Source: Pisaster brevispinus
Lineage: Eukaryota > Echinodermata > Asteroidea > Forcipulatida > Asteriidae
Assembly: GCA_023634235.1 (NCBI GenBank)
Contig: JAMKCF010000080.1
Span: 248,001-312,000 of the forward strand
DNA length: 64,000 nucleotides
Reading direction: 5' to 3'
Shown: positions 26,320 to 38,110 of the stretch, in pieces
How the letters are laid out: every line of letters begins with the position of its first letter
Numbering within the stretch: position 1 is the first letter of the stretch
Made by a program: the position numbers and the translations under genes
Notes under the pieces: model-generated
Told to the model about the DNA's origin: nothing
The model's database searches: none
Seen by the model: the letters and a program-made list of their open reading frames with translations, nothing else

Positions 26320-28192
26320 CTTTGATGTTGTAAAATTAATATCTGTTCAGGTCCATAGTTGGCATCATTTGTCATGCCCATCGGTCTTGTGTCTTGCAGT
26401 CAGGCCTAGTTGACCTTTACCTTTACGTTTACCTTTGTATTGGACTTCGTGAGCATGTCAATAAACCAAGGAAGCAGTTGTACAATGTTATTTAAATTTT
26501 TTATACGTACGTTTCAGCTCATCGTTTCAATAACCTTTGTCCATACCGTAATCATTTCTCAGCTCTCTTAGGAGTTAGTTTGTAGTTGCTTTACAAGAAC
26601 TAACCTTGATCTGCCCTCACGTGTAATCATTAACTTTTTGATAAGGAGAAAACAATTATTGTACAGATTAAAGGTAGTTTATCGTAAGTAGCCCACCTTG
26701 TTTAGTTGTTATGACTTTTTTTTCATTGGTACCACCACAGTCACCTTTACATGACGGCAGTGCCCCTTTAAGTTGATTGAATATCATAAGAGAAGTTCAA
26801 CCAAAATTCCATTTTCTTATTTTTTATTAAAAGTAACTGTTCGTTTTGCCATTTTAAATAATTTGTAATTAGCGAAAAGTTTCGGCAGACGTTTGCATAA
26901 GGACACATTAGTGTAAATGGGACGGGATTCATTTAAATCCAGACTACGTTGACGTTTGCTAAAAGTTTCAAGCCAAGTCCGGTGAATGCACGGAAACCGC
27001 CTGTCACTTTATGAAGCTTAACAAACATGGTTTTGTTTTTGTGCGCTACTATTTTCACCGACGTACACTCTTTATCTCGCGTATCAATTCGGCAGGCAAA
27101 CACAATTGTTTGACTAAACGATTAAGTTTGTCTTTGTTGATTGTATATGTGTTGACTGCCAGTTAACTTGATCCTTGACCCTAGACCCCTGAACTTGAAA
27201 GCCGTGGCAGCTTGTATCTTCTCGAAAAGTTGTATTTTGCACCATAAAAATGTTCAAACCTAAAAGAATGCATCGGTAGGAAGTTGTTTTTCTTTGGTCG
27301 CTAAAATGTTTTGCTTATGAACAGCAACTAGGAACATAGATACTAAAATAATACAATTATTGGTCATGGTAGCGGTTGCACAAAGTGTTCACATTTTAAT
27401 TCTGGAACTCACAATACAATGCACCACCAAGAGTTTAGTAAGTCGATGTCGTTTTCATTTGCTCGGCCTTTATACTCCTGGGATCGACCGATGAGCGTAA
27501 CGAAAAATTGAAGAAATTACTTCATAATGGCTCAATTCGCAGCCGCTGTGAATAACCGTTCAACAGCTGCATGTTATGACATAATGATTAGCCTGCCTTC
27601 TGGATGTACAGGTTCACACGTCTAAAATACGAACATTGCTTGGTATGAATCCATGCGTAAAAGTAACAAATAACAGCAGGAAAACCACTGGTTTTGAAAG
27701 GATGCATCAGGAAGGTTTGTGGTGGGTTTGGAAGTTGTTTGTTAACAGCATTGAAAGCTGTACTAAAAATGATTCTCCCCGCCTGTGTGTGAAGCAAACC
27801 TGGGAAAGAGGCATTTAGCAATTTTGGCTTACGTTCCACTACTGGATCGTCGCCATGGCTTGCCTAACCAACAACATTTTCACAACAATAGGGTGACAGA
27901 GGATGATATATAGAAAGAGGTTGAGCTGTGAATAAAGCATCACAACTCAGCTGAATTTAAGTCTCTGCGCCGAATAATGTTTCGATCTTTGATGCGATGA
28001 AATGATTGTGACGGGTGCGAGGCGAACCCCCACCTTTATCTTTGAATTAAGTAATCATCCATTTCTTTTGAGTACATGGCTAGCGCCCTCTGGCATCTTC
28101 CGTGCGCTAGACATCATTCTGTTTTGGGCCGAAGACCGGTAAAGACGTATTTGTGTTGTCTTCACCAAATAGTTAAAAATATCCGTTGATAT
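26320..28192. other. UGT gene A upstream region (duplicated spacer)
   Basis: No coding gene. From about 26,320 to 28,190 it aligns by eye with the spacer upstream of gene B (about 38,111-40,000), with long identical stretches, for example around 27,240-27,900 versus 39,055-39,715. Its first part also aligns with 45,831-46,532 upstream of gene C. The UGT-A promoter should lie near 26,320-26,480. ORFs at 27,588-27,839 recur in the duplicate but have no recognisable domain. Confidence 0.65.
28116..28166 (+). repeat. 50-bp direct repeat, copy 1 of 4
   Basis: Segment with ttctgttttgggccgaagac followed by cggtaaa-acgtatt and gtgttgtcttcacc. Related copies at 32,379-32,423, 39,931-39,980 and 40,369-40,420 bracket a segment of about 0.45 kb in the UGT spacer. 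Confidence 0.7.
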
Positions 28193-31100
28193 GAACACGC
28201 GCTGAACACGAGCTGCAGCAAGTTGTTTCGTTTATTCGTGTTTAATTTTCGATTTTTCTGTCTTTGGATGTCTCTTTTTACACTGTATTGCTGTGTTTTT
28301 AACTGTGAGTACCTTGTGACAATTTTTATAAACCTTTTGGTCCTCTTTTTTGGGAGTTCGTCTGTCAATTTCCATCGCCATCTACTGTGTGTAAATAACA
28401 GTGCATGTACCGACATTGCTGTACGCATAGCTTTATCACATGTACGTTTTTACAGACATGCAATAGACCACAGGGTCCAGCAACCCCGAACAAAGACTTG
28501 TATTTGAAACTATTGTTCCGTCTTTTGTTCCTTAAACGTTTTCTTCAATGACTGCTTCTTATTTGGCGACCGAGCGTCATAATACAATCCCTGCTTTTAA
28601 AACAACTAGAACCTGCAGAGGTGGTCGCCATAAAAAACGAAAAATTTCCAGTCGTGTTGGAAAAAGAAATGTCCAGACATATGGACGCTCATCATTGTTT
28701 GCCCCTGGAGTAAATACAAACAACTTGATCAAGATTCCAATTAACAACATCGAGAACAATTCCCAAGCTCAACATGTCCGGTTTGCTGTATGGAATGCCC
28801 GCTCTATTAAAGCTAAGAGTAAATCTACTATGCTTTGTGAATTTGTCATTGACAACCAGTTAGATGTTCTAGCAATAACAGAGACTTGGTTGATGGGTGG
28901 AGATCGAGATAACCAACTACTTGCTGACCTGAATAGAACACTCCCTAACTATGTATTCCATCATACTCCTTGTCTTTGTGGCAGAGCCGGAGGTGTCGCA
29001 GTTCTGGTACGTAAAGGTCTACAAATTACATTTAATGACACTTGTGCCTTTGACTCATTTGAGCATATGGACTTCAATTTTTCGTCTGCTTCTGCCTCTG
29101 TCCGCCTCATAATCATCTACAGACCCCCTCCTAACAAAAAGAATAATTTGACACCTTCAATGTTCATGGATGACTTTTCGTCATTATTGGAGACAGTAGC
29201 CCTGACTCCAAATCAGCTGCTCATCACAGGGGACTTCAATATTCATGTTGACGTTTTAGAGGACCGTGTTTCTGTAGCTTTTCATGACATCCTTGATATA
29301 TACGGTCTTCAGCAGCACGTCACTGAAACTACCCATACTAGTGGTCACACCCTTGACTTGATCATCTCACGTGAGAATGACGATCTTGTTTCTACTTTGT
29401 CTTCTCATATTGGCCTTCCATCTGATCACATAGCAGTCAAATGTTTGATCAACATTAAACGCCCCTCTCCAACTCGGAAACGTGTTTATGGCCGCAACCT
29501 ACGTAACATTGACATGACACAACTACATGCTGACATTCTCTCCTCATCCTTGATGACGCATCCAGCTAGAGATGTTGAGCTCATGTCTGAACAGTATGAC
29601 ACTGTCTTGGGTGAAATCATCAACAACCATGCTCCTCTGAGTGGTCGTGACATTATCCTTCGCCCACATGCCCCTTGGTACACTCAATCGCTTCGTAAAG
29701 CCAAACAAGCAAAACGTCGCTGTCAGCGAAAGTACATAAGCACTGGACTAAGTGTTCATAAAGAAATTTACAAGGAGCATTGTCAAGTGTACAAGGATCT
29801 GCTTATTTCAGCTAAAACGTCTTACCATCGACGTGAAATTGAAGATGCTGACTAACGTGATCTGTTTCGAGTTGTTGATAAGCTTACCAAGCCAACATCT
29901 GATCCTGTTGTACCATCCCATCGAGACCCAATGGATCTTGCTACTCGTTTCACTGGTCATTATAGTGATAAAATTAGTGCTCTTCGAAGGTCACTTCCGA
30001 CTCCGCAAGTGTCATTGTCATCAGGATCTCAGTTGCCGACTCCCTGCCGCAGCTCTTTCAGTGACTTCCACGCAGTGTCAGAACAACAGGTTCGAGCAAT
30101 AATAAAATCGGCTCCTGTTACATCTTGCCAGCTCGACCCAATCCCGTCACGTGTCTTCAAACAATGTGTCGATGAACTACTTCCAGTTATGACTGTGATC
30201 ATAAATGGTTCTCTCAGATCTGGATGTATGCCAACGTCAATGAAGCAGGCTCTTGTCATTCCTCACCTTAAGAATCACAATCTAGATCCAGAAAACATTA
30301 CCAATTATCGGCCCATCTCTAACTTAAAATATCTAGCCAAATTGATTGAGAGGGTTGCTTCTACACAGTTACAAGTGTATCTTCGAGAGAATAACCTCTT
30401 TGCCAGCATGCAGTCGGCATACCGTCCTTACCATAGCGCAGAAGCTGCTCTACAGCGTGTCCACAATGACATCCTCTGTGCTCTAGATGACCGCAAAGAG
30501 GCTCTTCTAGTACTTCTCGATTTTTCCTCCGCGTTTGACACAAATGACCATGAGATCTTACTAGACCGCTTTGCTCATCGATATGGCATATCTGGCATGG
30601 CATTGAACTGGATTACATCTTACCTTTGTGAAAGGGCTCAAGCAGTCTACATTAAAGGTGTTGTTGCTGACAAGTCATGCTGTAAATGGGGAGTCCCACA
30701 GGGATCGGTTGCTGGACCCCTATTCTTCATCATGTACTGCCCCCTTACAGGACATCATCCACTCTTATGGCGTATCGACCATGGTTTATGCTGACGACAC
30801 GCAATTATACTTGTCTTTCAAACCCAGAGATCGTGATAATGCAGTCAAGACTATGGAGAAGTGTATTGAGTCTGTGAAATAATGGGCCGTTCACAACAAG
30901 TTGGTCTTAAATGATAAGAAAACCGAGCTCGTCCACTTCACCTCTAAATTCATCAAAGACTCTGTTCCGTCTCCTTCCATAGTGATTGGTGATTCTGTGA
31001 TCAAGGCATCTAAGTCCGTACGGAACCTCGGTCTCAAAATGGACTCTAACCTTTGCATGGGCGACCAAGTCAGCAAAGTATGTAACTCCTCTATGGCTGC

Positions 31101-31953
31101 ACTGCGGAGCATTGCTAAGATCAGAGAGTATCTTGACAAAGATAACACCATCAAGCTTGTGCATGCCTTTGTAACATCGAGACTAGATCTCTACAACTCA
31201 CTGCTTTTCGGTATTCCCGATTCTAATATTATGAAGCTCCAACGAATCCAGAACACAGCTGCTCGACTTGTAGCCCGCACACCTCGTCGTGATCACATTT
31301 CTCCTGTACTCAAGTCCCTCCACTGGCTCCCTATCAAACAACGGGCGGTATTAAAGATCCTTCTTATGGCTTACAGAGCCCAACACCAACTAGCTCCTCA
31401 GTACGTAACTGATATCATAATGCCCTACAACCCTCCACGTGAACTGCGTTCATCAACTCAGGTTCTCTTGACTGTCACTTATCGTCCTTCAACTAAATTC
31501 TATGGTAAAAGGGCTTTTGTATATGCTGCCCCCTCCCTCTGGAATGACTTGCCTCTACATGTCCGGTCTGCAGAATCACTCCCAGGATTCAAACGTCGTC
31601 TAAAAACTCATTTGTTTATTCAATAGAGCGGGTTCATATCATATCGTTACTGAGATTTGTGCATTGTTTTAATTTTTTTACTAGTAGCCAGATGCTGAGG
31701 ATCCTGGCCGAGGGTGTAAGTGCTAGTAACCTCTCCCCTCTTCTATAGGAATGCTTATAACTTTTTTTTGTGTTGCATTGTATTTTTTAAATTATTGTAT
31801 TCACTGTTACTATATTTTTACTTTTTATACTCTATTCTTTGTAGGCCTAACTTTTATAATTTAGCCAGTTAATATTTGTTTTACCTTTTTTATTGTAAAG
31901 CGCTTTGAGGCCTTTGTTTAAAGCGCTATATAAATTCTAATTTATTAAATTTA
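28193..31953 (+). mobile_element. L2/CR1-like LINE, near full length
   Basis: Contains an apurinic-type endonuclease, a reverse transcriptase, and a 3' end reading gtaaagcgctttgaggcc then gcgctatataaattc, typical of L2-group LINEs. Insertion boundaries are taken from the paralogous empty site at about 40,000-40,012, where ccgttgatat runs directly into ttatttaaatgtttctt. No obvious long target duplication. Confidence 0.85.
28548..31626 (+). pseudogene. LINE endonuclease-reverse transcriptase, broken
   Basis: The reading frame from 28,548 carries an APE-type endonuclease (WNARSIKAKS, ITETWL, ITGDFNIH, SDHIAVK), then stops at a TAA at 29,853-29,855. The same frame resumes, with RT motifs from about 29,931 (NYRPISNLKYLAKLIER, LLDFSSAFDT, GVPQGSVAGP). 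A frameshift lies near 30,735-30,745, after which the YADDTQLY motif is in another frame. A second stop at 30,880-30,882 precedes the C-terminal segment 30,901-31,626 (IQNTAARLVAR, HWLPIKQRAVLKIL). Two stops and one frameshift make this copy inactive, but little eroded and therefore fairly young. Confidence 0.88.
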
Positions 31954-33047
31954 TTATTTAATTGTTTCTTAGCTACAACTTAGATTAATCAGTATTTAGT
32001 AAGAACAATCCTTAAGTCTCATTTTGTGTAGATTGTTGTTGACCTTAGTGGATATTTGGTTGATTTTGAAACAAGACGCTAGCTATTTAATGACTTGCGA
32101 TGTTTATTACCTCCATAGAAGGTCTCCTTATAATATTATCTTTTTAATAATCGTGCCATTGAGGAAATCATTAAGATTATTTCAAGACTGCTACTAAGAT
32201 AGGAAATAACTTGTACTTAGATTTCCTCGTTGATTTCCCTTAATCCAAGATGGCGGTCGCGTCTCCATTTTTTTGCGCGAACCGCGGGTATTGTTTAATT
32301 ATTTTAGTGTTCGTTATTATGCCAGTGTCAATATTTTAAAGTAGCTTATATATTTATTTGTGTGTGTTATGTATGATGATTCTGTTTTGGGCCGAAGACC
32401 GGTAAAGACGTATTCGTGTTGTCCTGTTCAGAACAAAGGAAGAGAATAACTAGCTAAACAAATGGGACTTCAACTCAATCGTGAAGACGTTTCATCCTCG
32501 ATTTAACCTATCACCTAGTCATTATTTTTACGCACGTGGTAGATAAACATGGTTAATTTCGGGTACACTGTCGATATCAAGTGTACACACTCAAACCATG
32601 TAATGTTTGAATAACGTCCATAACTGGACCGCTCATACCTTATACTACACAGGCATTGACTAAAATAGGATGGTATACTTTTGGTTACTACTCCAAAAAG
32701 CAATTACCATAAAAACATTACTTTGTGAAAAGCACTGAAGAGCTGGTAATATTATAAAACATTATTATAAAGAACCCCTTACAAGTAATGTAGAGAAAGA
32801 GATAATTTTACTCATAAATATGTGAATTTGAGAATATCTCCAGGCTTGAAGCTTTTCTTAGGCATCTGAAAGCACACAGTTTTATGCAATCATGCATGTG
32901 TTTTTTGTTCTTCTTTTTTTTCCACTTCAACTTCAATGACAATTTGAGCCCACATTTCGCAGGTTTGATATGTAATTATGGACTTTTAAAAAACTTTTTG
33001 AAATTTTGGAGTCTAAAAGTTAAAGGTTTATTTCTTTTTGTAGTTTT
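31954..33047. other. Spacer between LINE and UGT gene B
   Basis: Aligns with about 40,003-41,148 upstream of the gene-C 3' end. It includes the third part of the 50-bp direct-repeat pair (32,379-32,423) and, from about 32,720, the MITE-like repeat family also seen at 15,590. No gene seen. Confidence 0.6.
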
Positions 33048-33083
33048 CAAAGACCAGTATCCTCACGAGGATACTGGTCTTTG
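32720..33083. repeat. MITE-like interspersed repeat
   Basis: Starts near gcactgaagagctggtaata and ends in the hairpin gaggatactggtctttg. It is related to 15,590-15,890 and duplicated at about 40,821-41,184. It lies just 3' of the UGT gene B stop codon and may provide its 3' UTR. Confidence 0.5.
33048..33083 (-). other. Perfect 17-bp hairpin 3' of UGT gene B
   Basis: The arms caaagaccagtatcctc and gaggatactggtctttg are exact reverse complements, separated by 2 nt. The hairpin lies 27 bp after the UGT-B stop codon in the sense of that gene. The identical structure lies at 41,149-41,184 after gene C but not after gene A. Confidence 0.85.
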
Positions 33084-33110
33084 ACAACTACCAAAAGAAA
33101 ACAACCCAAC

Positions 33111-35248
33111 CTAATCCTTCTTTTGCTTGGCCTTGCACCATTTTGAGCAACAGAAGTACCAAAAGAACAAATTGGCAGCAATGAGTAACATTGAGACCAA
33201 AACAAGAAACAAATAAACGTCGATGTACTCTCGTTCAATGTTCACACCGTCGACAGCAGGCCGGAGGTGGTCGCTACCAAACTCTATGACGTGAATGATC
33301 CAATTAGCCACTGTCTCTGTTGGGGGTGACATTGAAATAATGTCACCAAGTATGGCGGATGTATGCAGCGCCCTCTCTCGGAATCTGGACAAATTGAAAG
33401 TTCATCATGTAAATAGTCTTGATTAACAATGATTGGCTAAAACTGTAATGAGTTGAAGTTCACTATAAAGCAATATTGAAACCCCAACACAGTGCTACGG
33501 GACGGCAGTTTTTAGAGAGTATGGTACTTAGGTAAATTACTCGTTCATATTATTATTAGTAATCCCTTTTTCTAGCCCAAACAGGTCAACCCCCTTTAGC
33601 GCCTCTCCCGGAGAGGCTCCACTGACATGGTCGGCTTCACCTTCAGACCCCAACTGGTCCATAAAGAAGCAACGAGTCTACAGGCCGTTGTTTGCCCCAT
33701 TGCATATGTACACAACGTGTTGGGCATGAACGTCGATGAAATATGTACATATATGTTTATATGGCTTCTGACTGGCACCCCGATCAAAGATGACTAATAG
33801 GGAGACCGCCAACATAGGGCTGGATAGCTCAGTTGGTAGAGCGCCGGTACGTTAATCCGGAGGTCGTTGGTTCAAGTCCCGCTCCAGTCAATTTTTCTCT
33901 GTTCAAACCCAAACAATTTAACTAAAATTTCCCAGTCAGTTTCCCTTGTGGTTTATTACTTGATATTTAATATTAAAAAGTCGCATCCCCTTAAGGTGAT
34001 CCCGTGGCTGCCGCTTCCCAAGTTGAATCGTAAACGTGGGTGTGATCCCTGGCTACACGGCAGTTAACGGTTGTATGGCTTCTGACTGGCACCCCGAACA
34101 AAGATATTGACTAATAGGGCTGGATAGCTCAGTTGGTAGAGCGCCGGTACGTTAATCCGGAGGTCGTTGGTTCAAGTCCCGCTCCAGTCAATTTTTCTTT
34201 GTTCAAACCCAAACTATTTAACTAAAATTTCCCAGTCAGTTTCCCTTGTGGTTTATTACTTGATATTTATATATATATACATATATATGAACAAGTGTAC
34301 CCACTCTAAATGTAGAACTTGTCCCTACATCAAACCTGCACTGAAAGTGAAGAGTCATAGCACTGGCTCTTCTTACCATATCAAGACCGACTCCATATGT
34401 AGCACACCCAATGTGGTCTATGTTGTATCTTGTAAAAGATGTGGACTACAGTATGTGGGAGAGACTAAGACCAAACTCAGTCTTCGCTTTGCGAACTATG
34501 TCTCTTCCATAAAGACCAAGAAACTGTTCCCCGTCTCCATCCACTTCAACAGCCTTAATCACAGAGTCAAAGATGTTGAACTCATTGTGATTGAGGCTTG
34601 CAATGGTGACGACACACACCGCAAACTCAGAGAATCACACTGGATTCACCAACTCAAGACAGTCCAACCCTTTGGACTGGTGTTAAATAAATTCCCATCA
34701 CCCTCCTTCCACCTTTGCTTGCTTTTTTCTTCGATATAAAATAAATACAATAACTATAAATAACAAGTTCTCTCCACTGGTCTATTCTTACGCTTTTTCT
34801 CTTACTTACTTCATTGATGTAAAATAGATACAGTTACTGTCATTTACATGTTCTCTCCGCTGGTCCATTTCTACACTTCTTTTCTCTCTCTCAAGAAGTT
34901 TTTAAAAATCAACCTGTCAATAACCTATTCCCTTTGCAGAGGATTTAATAACCTGCTCTCTCTGCAGGTTCTTCTTGCCTAGTTCTAACTTCTTACACTG
35001 ATTCTTTTATTCTATAATTACTTTGATCTTGCCTCATATTGCATTTTCTCATGTGGCTTGCCCTCTAATCCTACCCTTTTATGCTTCCCGCATTGTAATG
35101 CCTAAAAAAAAAAAAAATAAAAAAAAATAAAAAAAATACAACAAAATAAATAAAATAAAATAAAATAAAATAAAATAAAATAAAATAAAATAAAATGAAA
35201 TAAGATAAATTTTTTTAAATAAAAAAAAATGAAAAAAATAAATACAAC

Positions 35249-35279
<31 letters not shown>

Positions 35280-38110
35280 ACTAAACAAAAATAAAATAAA
35301 ATAAAATACATAAATAAACACAGAAAAACAGAAGAGAAATGAACATTAACTAACGTTGTTGTTATGTAAACAATCTGTACAACCTCTTGAAAGGTGATTA
35401 GTTTTCACGAAAATTATATAAACCATTTTATAAATGTATAGACGTTTTCCTAGCGTACAGCGAAATGAAGTTCTGAGGGGGCATTGCGTGTTTGAAACTC
35501 AGTCGATTGCGCTTTTTATAAACAGAAATCACTTTCGTTCGCGTAGGATATTATCCTAAAGGTCTCCCGTAAGTTTGTTTTTAATCCCATCATTAAAAAT
35601 AATCATCGATCAGATAATTGAAAAAGTTCAACTTACTTGGGATCATCTGTGACTGTTTTTATCGCCTCACTCAGTGAGCTTTTTGATACATCGGCCAACT
35701 CAAGGGATACGCCAAAACCACGGGCAACCACTCTGTCGATGTTGGTGAATTGATCTCCAAAGAGTGGTATTCCGACAATCGGAAGCCCAGCCCAAGTTGC
35801 CTCTAGGACACTGTTGACTCCACAGTGGGAAATCAACACTTTGGCGTTCTTGTGGTCTGGGAAAGAAAGATCAAAATGGAGTACATTGCCGGAAGTTCGG
35901 AAGTAACGGTGTGCATGCAATTCCACTCACCTAGACAGTTAAATACAAATCGGCTTTGTTTTGGGTAAGTTATCGTGACCGTATTAAGCCAGGAAGACGG
36001 TGTACTGAAACGAATATGTCAAAACACCACCGTAAGATCAGTAAGTTGCCCAGGAGAGGAAATTTCAGGGCCAGTCAAATGATCATTACAAGCGGACATA
36101 TTGGTTGTCCACACGAATTTAACCACGTTTGACTATACCTAATGCATATAGATACAATTATAATCAATGATATGAAATATATCAAGAGGGAATTAAAGTC
36201 CAATTTGATTCGCTAGTTGTTCTCTTCTTTACATGATTTTTGTATGCGACTTTATTGATTTTTTCTTTTATGGTTAAGTGCGCCCTATATCTATTTTACT
36301 CTTTAAATACTATAATTTGAACACAGAATGGTTTCATTTCGGCAAGATAGTACAATATTGAATTATTAATTACATCAAGTTGAAAACGCCCGATTAAACC
36401 ACTTGGCCACGAGTTCATTGAGTCTGTACTTACTCATAATCTGTGCAAGTGGCACCCAATTGACTACTTTGGTGTTGTTCCCAAAGGTTATTTTAGACGT
36501 GTCTCCAGTCGTCTGCCATAACACTCTATACGGTACCAAAGCAAAGGCATCTGCGATCACTTGTGTTGTTTGTCGATCCAACTTGGTGACATACCCGCCA
36601 AGTGAAAATATTACAAAACCGGCTTGGGCCGTGTCAAGAAAAACTGCAACGTCATCATCAACCTGACCAGAAAAAAAAATCCCAAAAGGTAAAATTTATA
36701 TCTCTCCCCCTAACATACAAACATAATAATCCAACAAATCAAACAAATAAACAAACAAACAAACAAACAAACAAACAAACCAAAAACAAACAAAATAAAA
36801 AACCACTGACAGTTTAGCCAGAGTCTTAAAAAGTGGCCAACCTATTAACAATGCTGTACAAGTTGCCACAAGTAAAAAAAAAACTGATGTTATGACAAGT
36901 GTGTTTTATATTCCTTTCAGGTAAGTTCGGTTTGGTTTTTCAACCTGTGCTCAACATTTGACTTGTCTAAAGGTCCTGTTTTTGTTACCGGAATATTTTA
37001 AACCTTGAGCTATAATAGGCCCTATTGTAACCCACCCCCTTATTGAAAATTGTGTTCATTGTAACTTGTTTGAAACTTACCGTTTTGTTGCCCATCAATG
37101 AACCGATAATTGGCGTAGAAAGAATCATGTTCGGGTAAAGAGGGCGCGGATATTCCAGTGGAAAATTCATATTGAATACAATTAATTCTGCTTGGCGAAA
37201 TGACTGCAGTATACTGATCTCTAGTTTGATATCGTACTTAATTTTCAGTTGCTGGTAATTATTCATTGTTTCCAAGTGAAGGCGCTCCATCACGGCGTAG
37301 CTCAGAACATTTTGAAATCTTTGGACGAAGGTCATTTCATCCGTGAATCTCGTGGACCATTCTGGTAAGTAGGATGGATTCATGGGAACACCGTACCTGA
37401 AATCAAAATAGTAGTGGCATAATGTACAAAATTTGACACCCACGACAGGAGAAAAAGCAAAAATATTTAAAACCAATGAATAAATAAATTACCACTTACT
37501 GTTTGGCGTGTTCTGCTGGTTGGATTGGAAGACTGCTTGCTAACACAAAAGGTATATCCAACTTTTGTGCTAAAATTGGTGAACAAAGTAGGATAGAATC
37601 GCCAACGAGCATGTCGAATTTCTCAGAAAGAAGCGTTTTTATGGTATCTGAGTCTCCAAGTAGGTCATCACACAAACACCGCAAGATATTGAAGACATTA
37701 GGTGTACCAAAGAAAATGGAATCAGATATGAGCTTCAAAAGGAAGAATGTGTCCCGTCTTTCGCCTCTGAGTGCTTGACGAGTCATCTCTAGCACCGCGT
37801 CGTTTATATCCTTGTCCGTGAAGCGCGATTTGTACACCACTGTTGAAAACCACTCATCTTTGCCTCTATGAACGCCTCTTGACGTTGAATCAACGAGTAA
37901 TAAGGTCACCTGATGGCCCTGTCTGGCTAAAACTTTACCGAACTGGCTTAAAAACCTGAAATGACTGCCGGATCTACCGAGTGTTAAAAACAAAAAATTG
38001 TAGCTTTTAGAAGGTTGGTTTACACTGTCTGCGTTGCTGCTACTTGGTGTTACAAGTAAGAGACACAGAACCACAACAAGTGCACCCGAAGACGAAGGTA
38101 GAGAAATCAT
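33111..38110 (-). CDS. UDP-glucuronosyltransferase, gene B
   Basis: Five exons in transcript order: 38,110-37,500; 37,396-37,081; 36,662-36,434; 35,856-35,637; 33,384-33,111, with the same lengths and phases as genes A and C (549 aa). Signal peptide at 1-27. GSH (48-50) holds the likely catalytic His. The UGT signature in exon 4 (SHCGVNSVLEATWAGLP ... FGDQ) is intact, as is the C-terminal transmembrane helix (about 516-537). The tail ends KQKKD, which fits KXKXX ER retrieval. An in-frame ATG 57 nt upstream would add 19 residues; the chosen start places the signal peptide at the N-terminus and matches gene A. Intron 4 (2.25 kb) carries the tRNA-like/Penelope insertion. No disabling lesion is seen. 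Confidence 0.9.
33817..33890 (+). repeat. tRNA-like sequence, copy 1
   Basis: 74 nt with a near-canonical A box (tagctcagttggtagagc) and B box (ggttcaagtcc). The putative anticodon loop acgttaa would give GTT (Asn), but loop position 33 is C rather than T, the last anticodon-stem pair is T-T, and the acceptor and T stems contain mismatches and an extra base. Probably a tRNA-derived SINE head or element part rather than a functional gene. Confidence 0.7.
34117..34190 (+). repeat. tRNA-like sequence, copy 2 (300 bp downstream)
   Basis: Identical 74-nt tRNA-like sequence exactly 300 bp after copy 1, with the same downstream flank (the ttcaaacccaaac region). This shows a local tandem duplication in UGT gene B that gene C lacks. 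It directly precedes the GIY-YIG fragment. Confidence 0.75.
34287..34739 (+). pseudogene. GIY-YIG endonuclease C-terminal part of a Penelope-like element
   Basis: Starts with a Cys cluster (CTHSKCRTCPY), then NVVYVVSCKRCGLQYVGET, the GIY-YIG-type core of Penelope-like retroelements, and ends RKLRESHWIHQL. The open frame extends upstream through the tRNA-like sequence only fortuitously. A full element would carry several hundred residues of reverse transcriptase before this domain; that part is absent, so the frame is a 5'-truncated remnant. Confidence 0.8.
35103..35335. repeat. A-rich (TAAAA)n tract
   Basis: Repeated aaaataaaataaaat with minor interruptions at the 3' end of the Penelope remnant in intron 4 of UGT gene B. 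The Phe/Tyr-rich minus-strand frames are repeat artefacts. Confidence 0.9.

Larger units (their letters stand above)
33800..35335 (+). mobile_element. Penelope-like element remnant with tRNA-like head
   Basis: Order: two tRNA-like units, a short (ta)n stretch, the GIY-YIG open frame (34,287-34,739), about 350 bp of non-coding sequence with aataacct repeats, then an A-rich (taaaa)n tail to about 35,335. It is inserted in intron 4 of UGT gene B, opposite to that gene. The same structure with one tRNA-like unit is in intron 4 of gene C, so insertion preceded the B/C duplication. No reverse transcriptase remains. Confidence 0.65.

Noticed and set aside
27588..27839. Conserved 83-codon minus-strand ORF also at 39,401-39,652
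   Set aside because: Both copies are in the duplicated UGT spacer, so identity reflects recent duplication rather than coding constraint; no domain or splice context.
33817..33890. Functional tRNA-Asn gene
   Set aside because: Mismatches in acceptor, anticodon and T stems, C in place of the nearly invariant T33, and linkage to a retroelement in every copy favour a tRNA-derived element.
36403..36666. 87-codon plus-strand ORF repeated in all three UGT genes
   Set aside because: Antisense of UGT exon 3; conserved only because the exon is conserved.
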